Positions 18,565 through 26,107 of a stretch of 64,000 nt of DNA are shown one piece after another (the first letter of the stretch is position 1; each line of letters opens with the position of its first letter). Location of the stretch: positions 1 to 64,000 of the forward strand of contig NZ_DATDMY010000003.1 of assembly GCF_036518555.1 (NCBI RefSeq), written 5' to 3'. Made by a program: the position numbers and the translations under genes. This DNA is from Dokdonella_A sp036518555 (GTDB lineage Bacteria > Pseudomonadota > Gammaproteobacteria > Xanthomonadales > Rhodanobacteraceae). The notes beneath the pieces were generated by a model. It was given only the letters and a program-made list of their open reading frames with translations. It was not told where the DNA came from and did no database searches.

Positions 18565-19617
18565 CTATTCGTGGAACTTCGGACCCGACGGCGCGTTCGA
18601 GCCGTGGATGTTCGCGTGGCATGTCACGCATGCGCGCCCCATCGCGCGTTCGTCCGGATGCGCACCGTTGCCGAGCGAACCGGGCGTGTGCAGGTCGTTC
18701 GGATGGCGCAGGCCCGAATGGCATTGCTGGCACAGGAACGGCAGCGGCGTCACCAGCAACGTCTGCTGGTTGGACCCGTGCGGCGTATGGCAGTTGAGGC
18801 AGCTTTCGCGAACGGGCGCGTGCTCGAACAGGAACGGGCCGCGCTTGTCGGCGTGGCACTGGTAGCACGTCTCGTTGACGGTGTTCGTCTTGAGCAGCGG
18901 AGAGGTGATCGAGCCGTGCGGGTTGTGGCAGTCGTCGCAGCTCATCTGGCCTTCGGGCAACGGCATGTGCGAGCGCCGGTCGAACTGCAGTCGCACGTCG
19001 CGATGGCATTGGGCGCAGGTATCGTTGATCGACGCCTTCGCCATCAGGCCTTCGGCCGAGAACTTCGCCATCGGGTTGTGGCAGTCGCTGCAGGAGAGCC
19101 CGTTGCGCTGATGGACGGACCCGAGCCAGTGGTCGCGTGCGCCGCCCTCGTGGCAGGCGAGGCACGTCTTCGCCTGCGTCTCGATCGACGTGCCCGAATC
19201 CTTCGTGTAGCCGATGATGAGGCCCTTCGCGCCCGGATCCTTCGCGTGCGCCGATCCCGGGCCATGGCAGGTCTCGCAGACGGGGATCGACGCATCGGCC
19301 TTGTTCGCGGCGTGCAGGCCGAGTGCGTGGAAGGTGTGCGTGAAGTGCTCGCTCTCGAGCTGATGGCAGGCGATGCAGGTACGTTCGCCGACCGCAGTCG
19401 CCTCGTGGGCAGCGGGATTGTCCGCGACGCGTGCCTTCGCGAACCCCGGTGCGACGCCCGTCATGGCCGTGCCGGGCTGCACGTCGCTGCCGGCCAGGCC
19501 CGTCGACGGCAGCGATCTGGACAGTTCCTCGCGGGTCTGCTGCGCCAGCACCGGTGCGAGCATCGCGCACCCGAGCAGGAACGCGAGCACGGGTCGAAGC
19601 GCGTCAGTGCCTCGCAT
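18565..19617 (-). CDS. DmsE/MtrA-family decaheme c-type cytochrome
   Basis: 350 residues with a signal peptide and exactly ten CxxCH motifs (CIACH, CETCH, CLACH, CSDCH, CAQCH, CDDCH, CYQCH, CLNCH, CQQCH, CVTCH). CDDCHNPHGS and CLNCHTPHGS repeats are typical of DmsE/MtrA cytochromes, which thread the MtrB porin to move electrons across the outer membrane. The start overlaps the upstream subtilase stop by 14 bases and the MtrB-type gene follows directly, so the three are one transcript. No outer-surface multiheme partner (MtrC/OmcA) is present, as in PioAB and MtoAB systems. Confidence 0.95.
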   Translation of the reverse strand: MRGTDALRPVLAFLLGCAMLAPVLAQQTREELSRSLPSTGLAGSDVQPGTAMTGVAPGFAKARVADNPAAHEATAVGERTCIACHQLESEHFTHTFHALGLHAANKADASIPVCETCHGPGSAHAKDPGAKGLIIGYTKDSGTSIETQAKTCLACHEGGARDHWLGSVHQRNGLSCSDCHNPMAKFSAEGLMAKASINDTCAQCHRDVRLQFDRRSHMPLPEGQMSCDDCHNPHGSITSPLLKTNTVNETCYQCHADKRGPFLFEHAPVRESCLNCHTPHGSNQQTLLVTPLPFLCQQCHSGLRHPNDLHTPGSLGNGAHPDERAMGRACVTCHANIHGSNAPSGPKFHE

Positions 19618-20974
19618 GGGCAGGCCTCGTCGCCACGATGGTGGGGTCGCAGACTTCGTTCGTGCGCGCGAGCGTGCGTGCCGCCGCGCACGCGTCGATC
19701 GACGCGTCCGGACGGTGGCTCGTGCGGTCGAGCAAGGCGAACAGCGCCTTCGCGTCGAGTCGCGGGTCCAGTTCGAGCAGCAACGCGATCGCGCCGGTCA
19801 CGTGCGCGGTCGCGAGCGAGCTGCCGGATGCGTAGTCGTAGTGCCCGCCGGGCTCGAGCGTGAGGATGTCGCGCCCGGGCGCGGCGAGCGTCGGCCGCGT
19901 CGTCGCGGGCGCATCACTGCTGCGCACGCCGATCACCCCCGCGACGTCGACCGGGAAGCCGTCCGTGTTCCCGTCCGGAGGGACCGCGCCCACGACGATG
20001 ACGCCGCGCTCCACCGCATTCGCGAGCAGCTGTTCGAGCAGCGGGTCGGACGGGCCGCCGAGGCTGAGGTTGATCACGCGGGCGCCGGAGGCGATCGCGT
20101 CGGCGAGTGCCTGCGCGAGCGTGAACGTATCGCAGCGCGCGGCGCCGCCGTCCGCTTGCACGGGCCAGCATGCGCGCAGCGCGCGGATACGCGTGGCCGG
20201 CGCGACCCCGACGATGCCGACCCCGTTGTTCGCGACCGCGGCGATCACGCCGGCGACTTCGGTGCCATGGCGGTCGCGCGCGGCGGGCGCGGTCGCTGCG
20301 GTCGTGAAGTCGCGCTGCGCGACGATGCGGCCGGCGAGGTCCGGGTGCGACGCGTCGATGCCGGCGTCGACGACCGCGACCTCGACCCGCGCGCCGCTCG
20401 CCCAACGCTGTGCGGCGGCGGCGCCGATACGGGAGAATCCCTGCTGCAAGCCGACATACGGATCGTTGTAACCGGACGCGTCGTGGCCCTCGGGGGCTGT
20501 GGCCGGCCCCATCGGGGCCGCTGCGTCGCCCGACTGCGCGTAGGTGCGGAATTCCTGCAGCGGCTGCGCCAGGCTCACGCGCCGGTCGCGGTGCAGGCGC
20601 GCGAGCGTGTCGTCGCGATCGATGCCTGCCGGGAGTTCGTAGAGCATGCAGCGCAGGCGAAGCGCCTGGATCGTCCACGCGGACACTTCGCGCAGCGAGT
20701 AGTCGCTCGCGATGCGACGCGCGAGCGCGCGCGTCCGTTCGCTGCCGCCCGCGTAATCGGGCAGGCCCGCGTAACCGCGCGGGGTCCCGGCGGCCTGTGC
20801 CGCGGGGTCGGCCCTGTCGGCGATCGCGACGACGATCATGCGCGGCGCGGCGGCGACGTCCGCGTCCGGCTGTTCGATCGCGCGCACCGGCGCCGGCGCG
20901 AGCGCACTCCCGCACGCGAACGCGACGACCGCGCATCGCAGCGCATGGATCGAACCGCGGGTGCGCGCGCGCAT
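19604..20974 (-). CDS. exported S8 subtilisin-family serine protease
   Basis: 456 residues. A signal peptide (ending PVRA) is followed by an N-terminal region (about 60-150) that looks like a propeptide, ending RVSLAQPLQEF. The subtilase domain has an intact triad: Asp in VVDAGIDASHPDLAG, His in RDRHGTEVAGVIA and Ser in ASGSSLATAHVTG. It sits between an ECF sigma/anti-sigma pair and a decaheme cytochrome with overlapping or near-overlapping ends. It may process the anti-sigma factor or mature one of the conduit proteins; neither is shown. AGGTGA eight bases upstream supports the chosen start. Confidence 0.92.
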   Translation of the reverse strand: MRARTRGSIHALRCAVVAFACGSALAPAPVRAIEQPDADVAAAPRMIVVAIADRADPAAQAAGTPRGYAGLPDYAGGSERTRALARRIASDYSLREVSAWTIQALRLRCMLYELPAGIDRDDTLARLHRDRRVSLAQPLQEFRTYAQSGDAAAPMGPATAPEGHDASGYNDPYVGLQQGFSRIGAAAAQRWASGARVEVAVVDAGIDASHPDLAGRIVAQRDFTTAATAPAARDRHGTEVAGVIAAVANNGVGIVGVAPATRIRALRACWPVQADGGAARCDTFTLAQALADAIASGARVINLSLGGPSDPLLEQLLANAVERGVIVVGAVPPDGNTDGFPVDVAGVIGVRSSDAPATTRPTLAAPGRDILTLEPGGHYDYASGSSLATAHVTGAIALLLELDPRLDAKALFALLDRTSHRPDASIDACAAARTLARTNEVCDPTIVATRPAHARH

Positions 20975-20981
20975 CGTGCGG

Positions 20982-21611
20982 TCACCTGTCCGAGGCATTC
21001 GCGATCGGTTCGACGAGCAGCACTCCCGGCGCCGCGCGCAACCGTGCGACGACGTCCGGATCGGCGCGCCCCGGCGCGACCGGCGCGAGCGTGTAGATGG
21101 TGCCGCCGTCGTTCGTGCCGACGATGCGCAGGCCCCGCTCACCGAGCAGACGCTGCAGTTGGCCGACGCTGAGTTCGGGCGACGGAACGAAGCGAAGGCT
21201 CGCGCGCGCGGGCAGCGTTTCGGGAGCGCTCAGCGTACGGTAGGCGGGTGCATCGTCGGCGCGATGGCGCTCGATCGCCCACGTCGCGAGCGCGACGAGT
21301 CCGATCGCCTGGATCGCGACCGTGGCGGCGAGTGCGCGCAGCAGGTGCCGCGGTCGCGCGGGGCCGGCGTCGATCGCCTGTTCGGCGTCGATGCGTGCGA
21401 GAAGCCGATCGAACGCGGGCCGCACCTCGCCGACGACGCGGGTGTCGACGTCGAGTCCCGCATGCACGCGCGACTGGAACGCGTATTCGTCGCGGCAGTC
21501 CGTGCACGCGGCAAGGTGTGCTTCCGCGAGCGAGCGGTCGGCAGCGGAGGCGGTGCCGTTGATGAGCCACGGGATGAGGTCCCAGGTCCGGCGATGCTGT
21601 GGAGACGGCAT
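20982..21611 (-). CDS. membrane anti-sigma factor with zinc finger and propeptide-like C-domain
   Basis: 209 residues. Residues about 30-45 carry the zinc-binding anti-sigma signature HLAACTDC (H-x3-C-x2-C). One transmembrane helix (LAATVAIQAIGLVALATWAI) is at about 100-120. The periplasmic part (about 140-205) reads ASLRFVPSPELSVGQLQRLL...YTLAP...VVARLRAAPGVLLVEPIA, which resembles the ferredoxin-like propeptides of subtilases (a visual judgement). It starts two bases after the sigma factor stop and ends seven bases before the subtilase. The layout suggests it holds the ECF sigma factor until a periplasmic event releases it. Confidence 0.85.
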   Translation of the reverse strand: MPSPQHRRTWDLIPWLINGTASAADRSLAEAHLAACTDCRDEYAFQSRVHAGLDVDTRVVGEVRPAFDRLLARIDAEQAIDAGPARPRHLLRALAATVAIQAIGLVALATWAIERHRADDAPAYRTLSAPETLPARASLRFVPSPELSVGQLQRLLGERGLRIVGTNDGGTIYTLAPVAPGRADPDVVARLRAAPGVLLVEPIANASDR

Positions 21612-21613
21612 GG

Positions 21614-22231
21614 TCAAGCCCGTGCGATATGGGAGGGGAGTGGAGCGTCGCCGCCGAGTGCGGGCAGGGTGTTGCGCAGGCGCAGGCGCGCATGGAACAT
21701 GCGCGCCTTCACCGTGCCGACCGCGCAGTTCATGATCGCGGCGATTTCCTCGCACGACTGGCCGAGGAAGTACGCGAGCTCGATCGTCATGCGTTGCTCG
21801 TCGGGGAGCAGCGCGAGGCCGTGCCGCAACCAGTCGCGCAATTCGGCCTGGCGCGCGTCGGACTCGTCGGGCGCCGGATCGTGCAGCGCCTCCTGGTCGC
21901 GCTCGCCGGCGCCGTACGTCGGCTCGAGCGGGTGATCGCGCAGATGCTTCATGAGACAGCGGTAGGCGATGCCGATGATCCACGTCCGCACCTTCGACTC
22001 GCCGCGGAAGCTGCCCGCGGTGCGCCAGACGACCCAGAGCGTCTCGTTGACCATCTCCTCGATGACGTCGCGGCGGGCGGTGAAGCGCGAGAGGAAACGC
22101 GAAAGCAGGCCGTGGTAGCGCCGATACAGCTGCTCGAACGCGGCGCGATCCTGGCGCGCGATCGCGCGCAGCCAATCGAGCTCCGTCGCGGAACCCGAGG
22201 CAGGGTCGTCGTCTGTCCTTGTCTGTTCCAC
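21614..22231 (-). CDS. ECF-type RNA polymerase sigma factor
   Basis: About 205 residues from a GTG start. Region 2 is FEQLYRRYHGLLSRFLSRF...VNETLWVVWRTAGSF...KVRTWIIGIAYR; region 4 is LALLPDEQRMTIELAYFLGQSCEEIAAIMNCAVGTVKARMFHARLRL. The GTG at 22,231 is chosen because GGAG lies ten bases upstream. A longer reading to 22,498 would run under the divergent porin gene and adds non-conserved sequence. It heads a co-directional run with its anti-sigma factor, a subtilase and the electron-conduit genes, which are its likely targets. Confidence 0.92.
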   Translation of the reverse strand: MEQTRTDDDPASGSATELDWLRAIARQDRAAFEQLYRRYHGLLSRFLSRFTARRDVIEEMVNETLWVVWRTAGSFRGESKVRTWIIGIAYRCLMKHLRDHPLEPTYGAGERDQEALHDPAPDESDARQAELRDWLRHGLALLPDEQRMTIELAYFLGQSCEEIAAIMNCAVGTVKARMFHARLRLRNTLPALGGDAPLPSHIARA

Positions 22232-22267
22232 GCGATCCAGGCTCCGCCGGTGGCCGTACTCGATCGT

Positions 22268-22295
22268 GGGTACCCGCTGCGTGCCAAAAGGTTGC
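22268..22295 (-). promoter_or_regulatory. possible ECF-type autoregulatory promoter
   Basis: On the minus strand GCAACC-N16-GTACCC lies about 35 bases upstream of the sigma factor GTG. An AAC-containing -35 and GT-containing -10 at 16-bp spacing is a common ECF layout. There is only one copy in the window, so this is weak. Confidence 0.25.
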
Positions 22296-22395
22296 GCCAC
22301 GAGCCGTCCAGGTGCAATGGTGGCGGCCGCCGATGGACCACGGACGCGATCGGAGGGTTGGATCGCAGGCCGCCACTGCCCGGGAGTGACAGCGC

Positions 22396-23163
22396 TTGCG
22401 GCACTTTCGCCGAAAATCGAATGCGTTCGTGGCCCGCGCGTGCCTGGTCGCGGTGGGCGCGGTCCTGCTCGACGCGCATGCCGGCGCGCACGCGTCACCT
22501 GCGTGCGGCGGCGCCGTGGGCTTCTCCTCCGACAACGTCTATCGCGGCATCAGCCTGACCGATGGTCGCCCGTCCGCGCTCGCGGACGCCCACTGCTCCT
22601 TCGGCGACGGCTGGGTCGCCGGCGCCGGGTTCGCCTCGGTCCATCTTGCAGGCCGTTCGCGCAATGCGCAGCTCGGCGCCTACCTCGATCGACGCTGGCA
22701 GATCGACGACGACTGGAGCGCGAAGCTCGGCATCGTCCACTACGACGCCTTCCGCCACGGCCGCGAGGACGGGCTGCGCTACGACGAGGTCAACGCCGTG
22801 CTCGGCTACCGCGGCTCGTGGCGCGCGACGATCGCCTGGTCGCCCAACGCGACCGACATGTACTTCGGCGGCTCCGGGAAGACGCATCGAACCGCGTGGG
22901 CCGAGACCACGTTCCACCGCGCGCTCGTCGACCGGCTGTCGCTCGACGTCGGCCTCGGCATCGCACGGCCGGGAGGCCGCGGCGAGCGCAGCTATCGCTA
23001 CGGCAGCATCGGCGCAAGTTACGGCATCGGCGATGTCTATCTCTACGCGAGTCGCATCTGGACCGACTCGGTGGCCTGGTCGTACGCCTACCTCGGCCAG
23101 GAGTTCATCGCGACGTTGCCGTCGCAGGCGCGTTGGGTCGGCTCCGTCGTCTGGACCTTCTGA
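22396..23163 (+). CDS. TorF-family putative outer-membrane porin
   Basis: 255 residues. A hydrophobic signal (ACLVAVGAVLLDAHAGAHA) precedes a small barrel starting GAVGFSSDNVYRGISLTDGRPS, the hallmark of the Gcw_chp/TorF family (VSDYVFRGISQT-like), and ending in an aromatic strand (WVGSVVWTF). The start used is TTG at 22,396 with GGGAG ten bases upstream; GTG at 22,429 is an alternative that would leave a shorter signal peptide. It is divergent from the ECF sigma gene and could belong to its regulon. Cargo unknown. Confidence 0.8.
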   Translation: MRHFRRKSNAFVARACLVAVGAVLLDAHAGAHASPACGGAVGFSSDNVYRGISLTDGRPSALADAHCSFGDGWVAGAGFASVHLAGRSRNAQLGAYLDRRWQIDDDWSAKLGIVHYDAFRHGREDGLRYDEVNAVLGYRGSWRATIAWSPNATDMYFGGSGKTHRTAWAETTFHRALVDRLSLDVGLGIARPGGRGERSYRYGSIGASYGIGDVYLYASRIWTDSVAWSYAYLGQEFIATLPSQARWVGSVVWTF

Positions 23164-23286
23164 TCCGCCGGCGGCGTGCCCGCCGGCGGAAGTCGATCGC
23201 ATCGACGCGGCGCAACCGCCGGGCGGGGCCAGCGGTCCACGGCGCCGACGCGGGAGCGACGCTTGCGGCCGGCGACGGTCAAGCAT

Positions 23287-23323
23287 CCGGGCCCACGGGC
23301 CCGGCATCCACCAGGGTGGATGC
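23287..23323. terminator. two adjacent perfect hairpins between convergent genes
   Basis: CCGGGCCC-AC-GGGCCCGG (23,287-23,304) is followed at once by GCATCCACC-AG-GGTGGATGC (23,304-23,323). Both are perfect and lie in the space between the TorF-like gene (+) and the hydrolase gene (-), as expected for a bidirectional terminator. No T-run is present. Confidence 0.5.
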
Positions 23324-23389
23324 TCCGGAACACGGGAACGCGCCGCGCGGTCGCCGGGAGGGCGGCCGCGCGGCGGACCGGCATGGTCT

Positions 23390-24382
23390 TCAGGACGTCG
23401 CGAAGGCGAGCAGGTCCGGGTTGACCACCTGTGGATGCGTCGTGCACATGCCGTGCGGCAGGCCCTTGTACGTTTTCAGCGTGCCGGCCCGGAGCAGCTT
23501 GGCCGAGAGCAGGGCGGAGTCCGCGATCGGCACGATCTGGTCGTCCTCGCCGTGCATGACGAGCGTCGGTACGGCGATCTTCTTGAGGTCCTCGGTGAAG
23601 TCGGTTTCGCTGAAGGCCTTGATGCAGTCGTAATGGGCCTTCGCACCGCCCATCATCCCCTGGCGCCACCAGTTCCAGATCACGCCCTGGTCGGCCTTCG
23701 CGCCAGCGCGGTTGTAGCCGTAGAAGGGGCCGCTCGGCACGTCGAGGTAGAACTGCGCGCGATTGGCGACGAGCGCATTGCGGAATCCGTCGAAGACCTC
23801 GAGCGGCAAGCCGCCCGGATTGGCGGCCGTCTTCAGCATGATCGGCGGCACCGCACCGATCAGGACCGCCTTGGCGACGCGACCCGGCTTCGCGCGCGCG
23901 ACGTAGCGCGCGACTTCGCCACCACCGGTCGAATGGCCGACATGGATCGCACGCTTGAGATCGAGATGATCGGCGAGCTCCTGCACGTCGGCCGCGTAGG
24001 TGTCCATTTCATTGCCGTCGTCCGTCTGCGTCGAACGGCCGTGCCCGCGACGGTCGTGCGCGATGACGCGGAAACCCTTCGACAGGAAGAACAGCATCTG
24101 GTTGTCCCAGTCGTCTGCGCTCAGCGGCCAGCCGTGGTGGAACACGATCGGCGTGGCGTCCTTCGGGCCCCAGTCCTTGTAGAAGATCTGCACGCCGCCC
24201 TTGGTCGTGATGGTCGAGTTCATCGGGAATGCTCCTGCGGGAGGGGAAGGTGAGTGCGTTCGCGGCGACGCGCTGCCGAGCAGAGGCGTCAGCGCGATGC
24301 CTGCGCCGATCGCGGCGCCGGCCGCGAGCATGCGTCGCCGCGAGGCGTCGGGCGTGCCAACATCATCGACGGGATCTTTCAT
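23390..24382 (-). CDS. Tat-exported alpha/beta hydrolase, non-heme chloroperoxidase-like
   Basis: 330 residues. The N-terminus carries a twin-arginine signal (SRRRMLAAGAAIGAGIALTP). The rest is an alpha/beta hydrolase of the chloroperoxidase/esterase type: HHGWPLSADDWDNQ oxyanion region, HDRRGHGRS, nucleophile Ser in GHSTGGGEVARY, Asp in GEDDQIVP and His in LPHGMC. Enzymes of this group hydrolyse esters and can form peracids; the true substrate is unknown. GGAGG seven bases before the ATG fixes the start and keeps the Tat signal. The usual cytoplasmic enzyme begins at MNSTITTKGG, so the export signal is an added feature here. Confidence 0.88.
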   Translation of the reverse strand: MKDPVDDVGTPDASRRRMLAAGAAIGAGIALTPLLGSASPRTHSPSPPAGAFPMNSTITTKGGVQIFYKDWGPKDATPIVFHHGWPLSADDWDNQMLFFLSKGFRVIAHDRRGHGRSTQTDDGNEMDTYAADVQELADHLDLKRAIHVGHSTGGGEVARYVARAKPGRVAKAVLIGAVPPIMLKTAANPGGLPLEVFDGFRNALVANRAQFYLDVPSGPFYGYNRAGAKADQGVIWNWWRQGMMGGAKAHYDCIKAFSETDFTEDLKKIAVPTLVMHGEDDQIVPIADSALLSAKLLRAGTLKTYKGLPHGMCTTHPQVVNPDLLAFATS

Positions 24383-24706
24383 GCGAGGGCCTCCTCTCGA
24401 CCCAGGGTGGCGGGGAATGGCGACATCGTCTTCGCACGACAGGGTGACGCGACCGATCGACACCTCGGATCTTGCCGCACGTCCCCGATGCCTGCCGTGA
24501 GCCGCGATCGTGCCGCATGCATGACCGCGCGCCAATCCCGATCGGGGGGTCGCCGACTTGCCCGATCGGGTAATGGTCGCGCGCACATCGCCGGCGCGGC
24601 CGCGCGACCACTGCGCGGACGCGAATCGAGGTGCTGCCCGGCGCAAGGCGTCGACATCGGCCGCGGTCACCTCCCCGTGCGCGATGCGGGCCCAGGCCGA
24701 CGGCGG
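24383..24706. other. gene-free stretch with two CCCGATCGGG palindromes
   Basis: This 324-base stretch lies between the hydrolase start and the end of the cupin anti-sigma gene and has no credible reading frame. It contains two copies of the 10-bp palindrome CCCGATCGGG at 24,537-24,546 and 24,561-24,570, with centres 24 bp apart. They could be a repressor operator for the hydrolase, but no regulator is linked. Confidence 0.4.
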
Positions 24707-25378
24707 CTAGAGCCCGACCAGCGGCTGCACCGCGCGCGCGAACCAGCCCGGGAAGCGCAGCGGCGCGTCGAGGGCGGCGACGCAGATGCACGGGCCACCC
24801 GGCGACGTGACGGGGCGATGGGTCACGTCCGGCCCGAGGTCGGCGACATCGCCTGCACTGAAGTGCCCGAGCTCGTCCTCGTACGCGCCGCGCAGGATGT
24901 GGGTGAGTTCCGTGCTTCCGTGGCCGTGCACCGGCATGCCTTTGCCGGGACCGATCCTGAGCAGGATCAGCGTATCGCCGCTGGTCCTGGCAGCGCGAAT
25001 CATCTCCACGCCCGGACCCATCCAGCGCCATTTCAGCGCGCGCCATGAGCGACCGAAGTACGCATGCAGCGGCTTTGGAAGGCCGTCGGGATCGGCGGGG
25101 AGATCGGGAGCGTCGCGCACGAATCCGCCGCGTGCCGGCGTGGCGTCGAGGCGCTCGGCCATCGCATCGCGCAGCCGCCGCTCGCGATCCACGTCCACCG
25201 GTCGCGGCTTCTGCTGCCCCAGCAGCGCGCCGCCGACGCGCTCGGCGGATGCGAGCACGGCGCGGCAATGGTGGCACAGCTCCAGGTGGGTGGCGGCTAC
25301 CGCGGCCATTTCCGGAGAGAGTGCGCCCGTCGCATAGCTCACGACGGTGGCTTCATCGAGGTGGTGGCGTGGTGTCAT
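24707..25378 (-). CDS. ChrR-type cupin anti-sigma factor
   Basis: 223 residues. The N-terminal anti-sigma domain has the zinc signature HLELCHHC (H-x3-C-x2-C). The C-terminal ChrR-like cupin shows PVHGHGSTELTHILRGAYEDELGHFSAGDVADLGPDVTHRP with its metal-binding His/Glu set. In Rhodobacter, ChrR releases RpoE in response to singlet oxygen, and the cupin is needed for that signal. The ATG overlaps the sigma factor stop by four bases (ATGA). The protein is soluble, with no transmembrane segment. Confidence 0.93.
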   Translation of the reverse strand: MTPRHHLDEATVVSYATGALSPEMAAVAATHLELCHHCRAVLASAERVGGALLGQQKPRPVDVDRERRLRDAMAERLDATPARGGFVRDAPDLPADPDGLPKPLHAYFGRSWRALKWRWMGPGVEMIRAARTSGDTLILLRIGPGKGMPVHGHGSTELTHILRGAYEDELGHFSAGDVADLGPDVTHRPVTSPGGPCICVAALDAPLRFPGWFARAVQPLVGL

Positions 25379-25920
25379 ACCGAGTCCTGCATTCGCGACT
25401 GCAGCTTCAGGAACGCACGCCGCAGGTAGGATTTGACCGTGCCGAGCGGCATGCCGAGTTCGTCGGCGATCTCCTGATGGGATTTCGCCTCGAAGTACGA
25501 CATGCGGATGAGGCGGCCCTGAACCGCCGGCAGGCTTTCGATGCGCGCACCGAGGTCGACGCAATCGGCATGGCTTTCGGCGGACGTACCATAACCTTCG
25601 CGCTCCTCCGGCTGGTCTTCCGGCATGAGGTACCACTCCGGTTCGCGACGGATGCGATCGATGTGAAGGTTGCGCGCGATCCGGAACAGCCAGGTCGAGA
25701 CGCTGCCGCGTGCCGCGTCGAAGCCGGCGGCGTTCTGCCACAGGCGAAGGAACGCTTCCTGGGTCAGCTCCTCCGCGACCGCCTCGGGCGACCCCAGCCC
25801 CTTGAGGTAGAGCCGCACCCGGGGCGCGAAGTGGTCGTAGATGCGCAGGAAGCCCTCGCGGTCGCCCGTACGCGCGACCGCCGTCATCTGCCAGGACCAA
25901 TAGCGAGCATCCTCGCTCAT
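25375..25920 (-). CDS. RpoE/ECF11-type sigma factor, partner of ChrR
   Basis: 181 residues from ATG at 25,920, which has GGAG seven bases upstream. Region 2: FLRIYDHFAPRVRLYLKGLG, EELTQEAFLRLWQNAAGFD, GSVSTWLFRIARNLHIDRIRR. Region 4: LPAVQGRLIRMSYFEAKSHQEIADELGMPLGTVKSYLRRAFLKL. These fit the RpoE of RpoE-ChrR pairs. Its own promoter carries the TGCATCC-N17-GTAAAG motif also found before the photolyase, DUF4397 and desaturase genes, so positive autoregulation is likely. Confidence 0.94.
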   Translation of the reverse strand: MSEDARYWSWQMTAVARTGDREGFLRIYDHFAPRVRLYLKGLGSPEAVAEELTQEAFLRLWQNAAGFDAARGSVSTWLFRIARNLHIDRIRREPEWYLMPEDQPEEREGYGTSAESHADCVDLGARIESLPAVQGRLIRMSYFEAKSHQEIADELGMPLGTVKSYLRRAFLKLQSRMQDSV

Positions 25921-26026
25921 GGCGGGCTCCGGTTTCGATCGGGTCTGCGTCGGCCGAATCGGCGTCACGCGCGGCGTCATCGTCATGCTAGTGCAAAGGC
26001 GGGCCGAAGTGGGCCTCATGAGCAGC

Positions 26027-26056
26027 CTTTACGGGACGCGGTGCCGATCGGATGCA
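26027..26056 (-). promoter_or_regulatory. ECF promoter of the sigma/anti-sigma operon
   Basis: Minus-strand TGCATCC (26,050-26,056), 17 bases, GTAAAG (26,027-26,032). This is one of four identically spaced copies in this region. It is similar to the RpoE-ChrR consensus as I remember it (TGATCC ... TAAGA). Confidence 0.8.
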
Positions 26057-26107
26057 TCTGCGCGCCGGAAGGCGCCTGCGCATGTCGCGCCGGTCCGCGC
26101 GGCGTGC

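Noticed and set aside
16027..19863. Plus-strand open frame of 1,278 codons
   Set aside because: Antisense shadow of the MtrB-type porin, decaheme cytochrome and subtilase genes, a result of GC-rich codon use.
21614..22498. ECF sigma factor start at 22,498
   Set aside because: The extra 89 residues are not sigma-like and would overlap the divergent porin gene; the GTG at 22,231 has a ribosome-binding site and fits family length.
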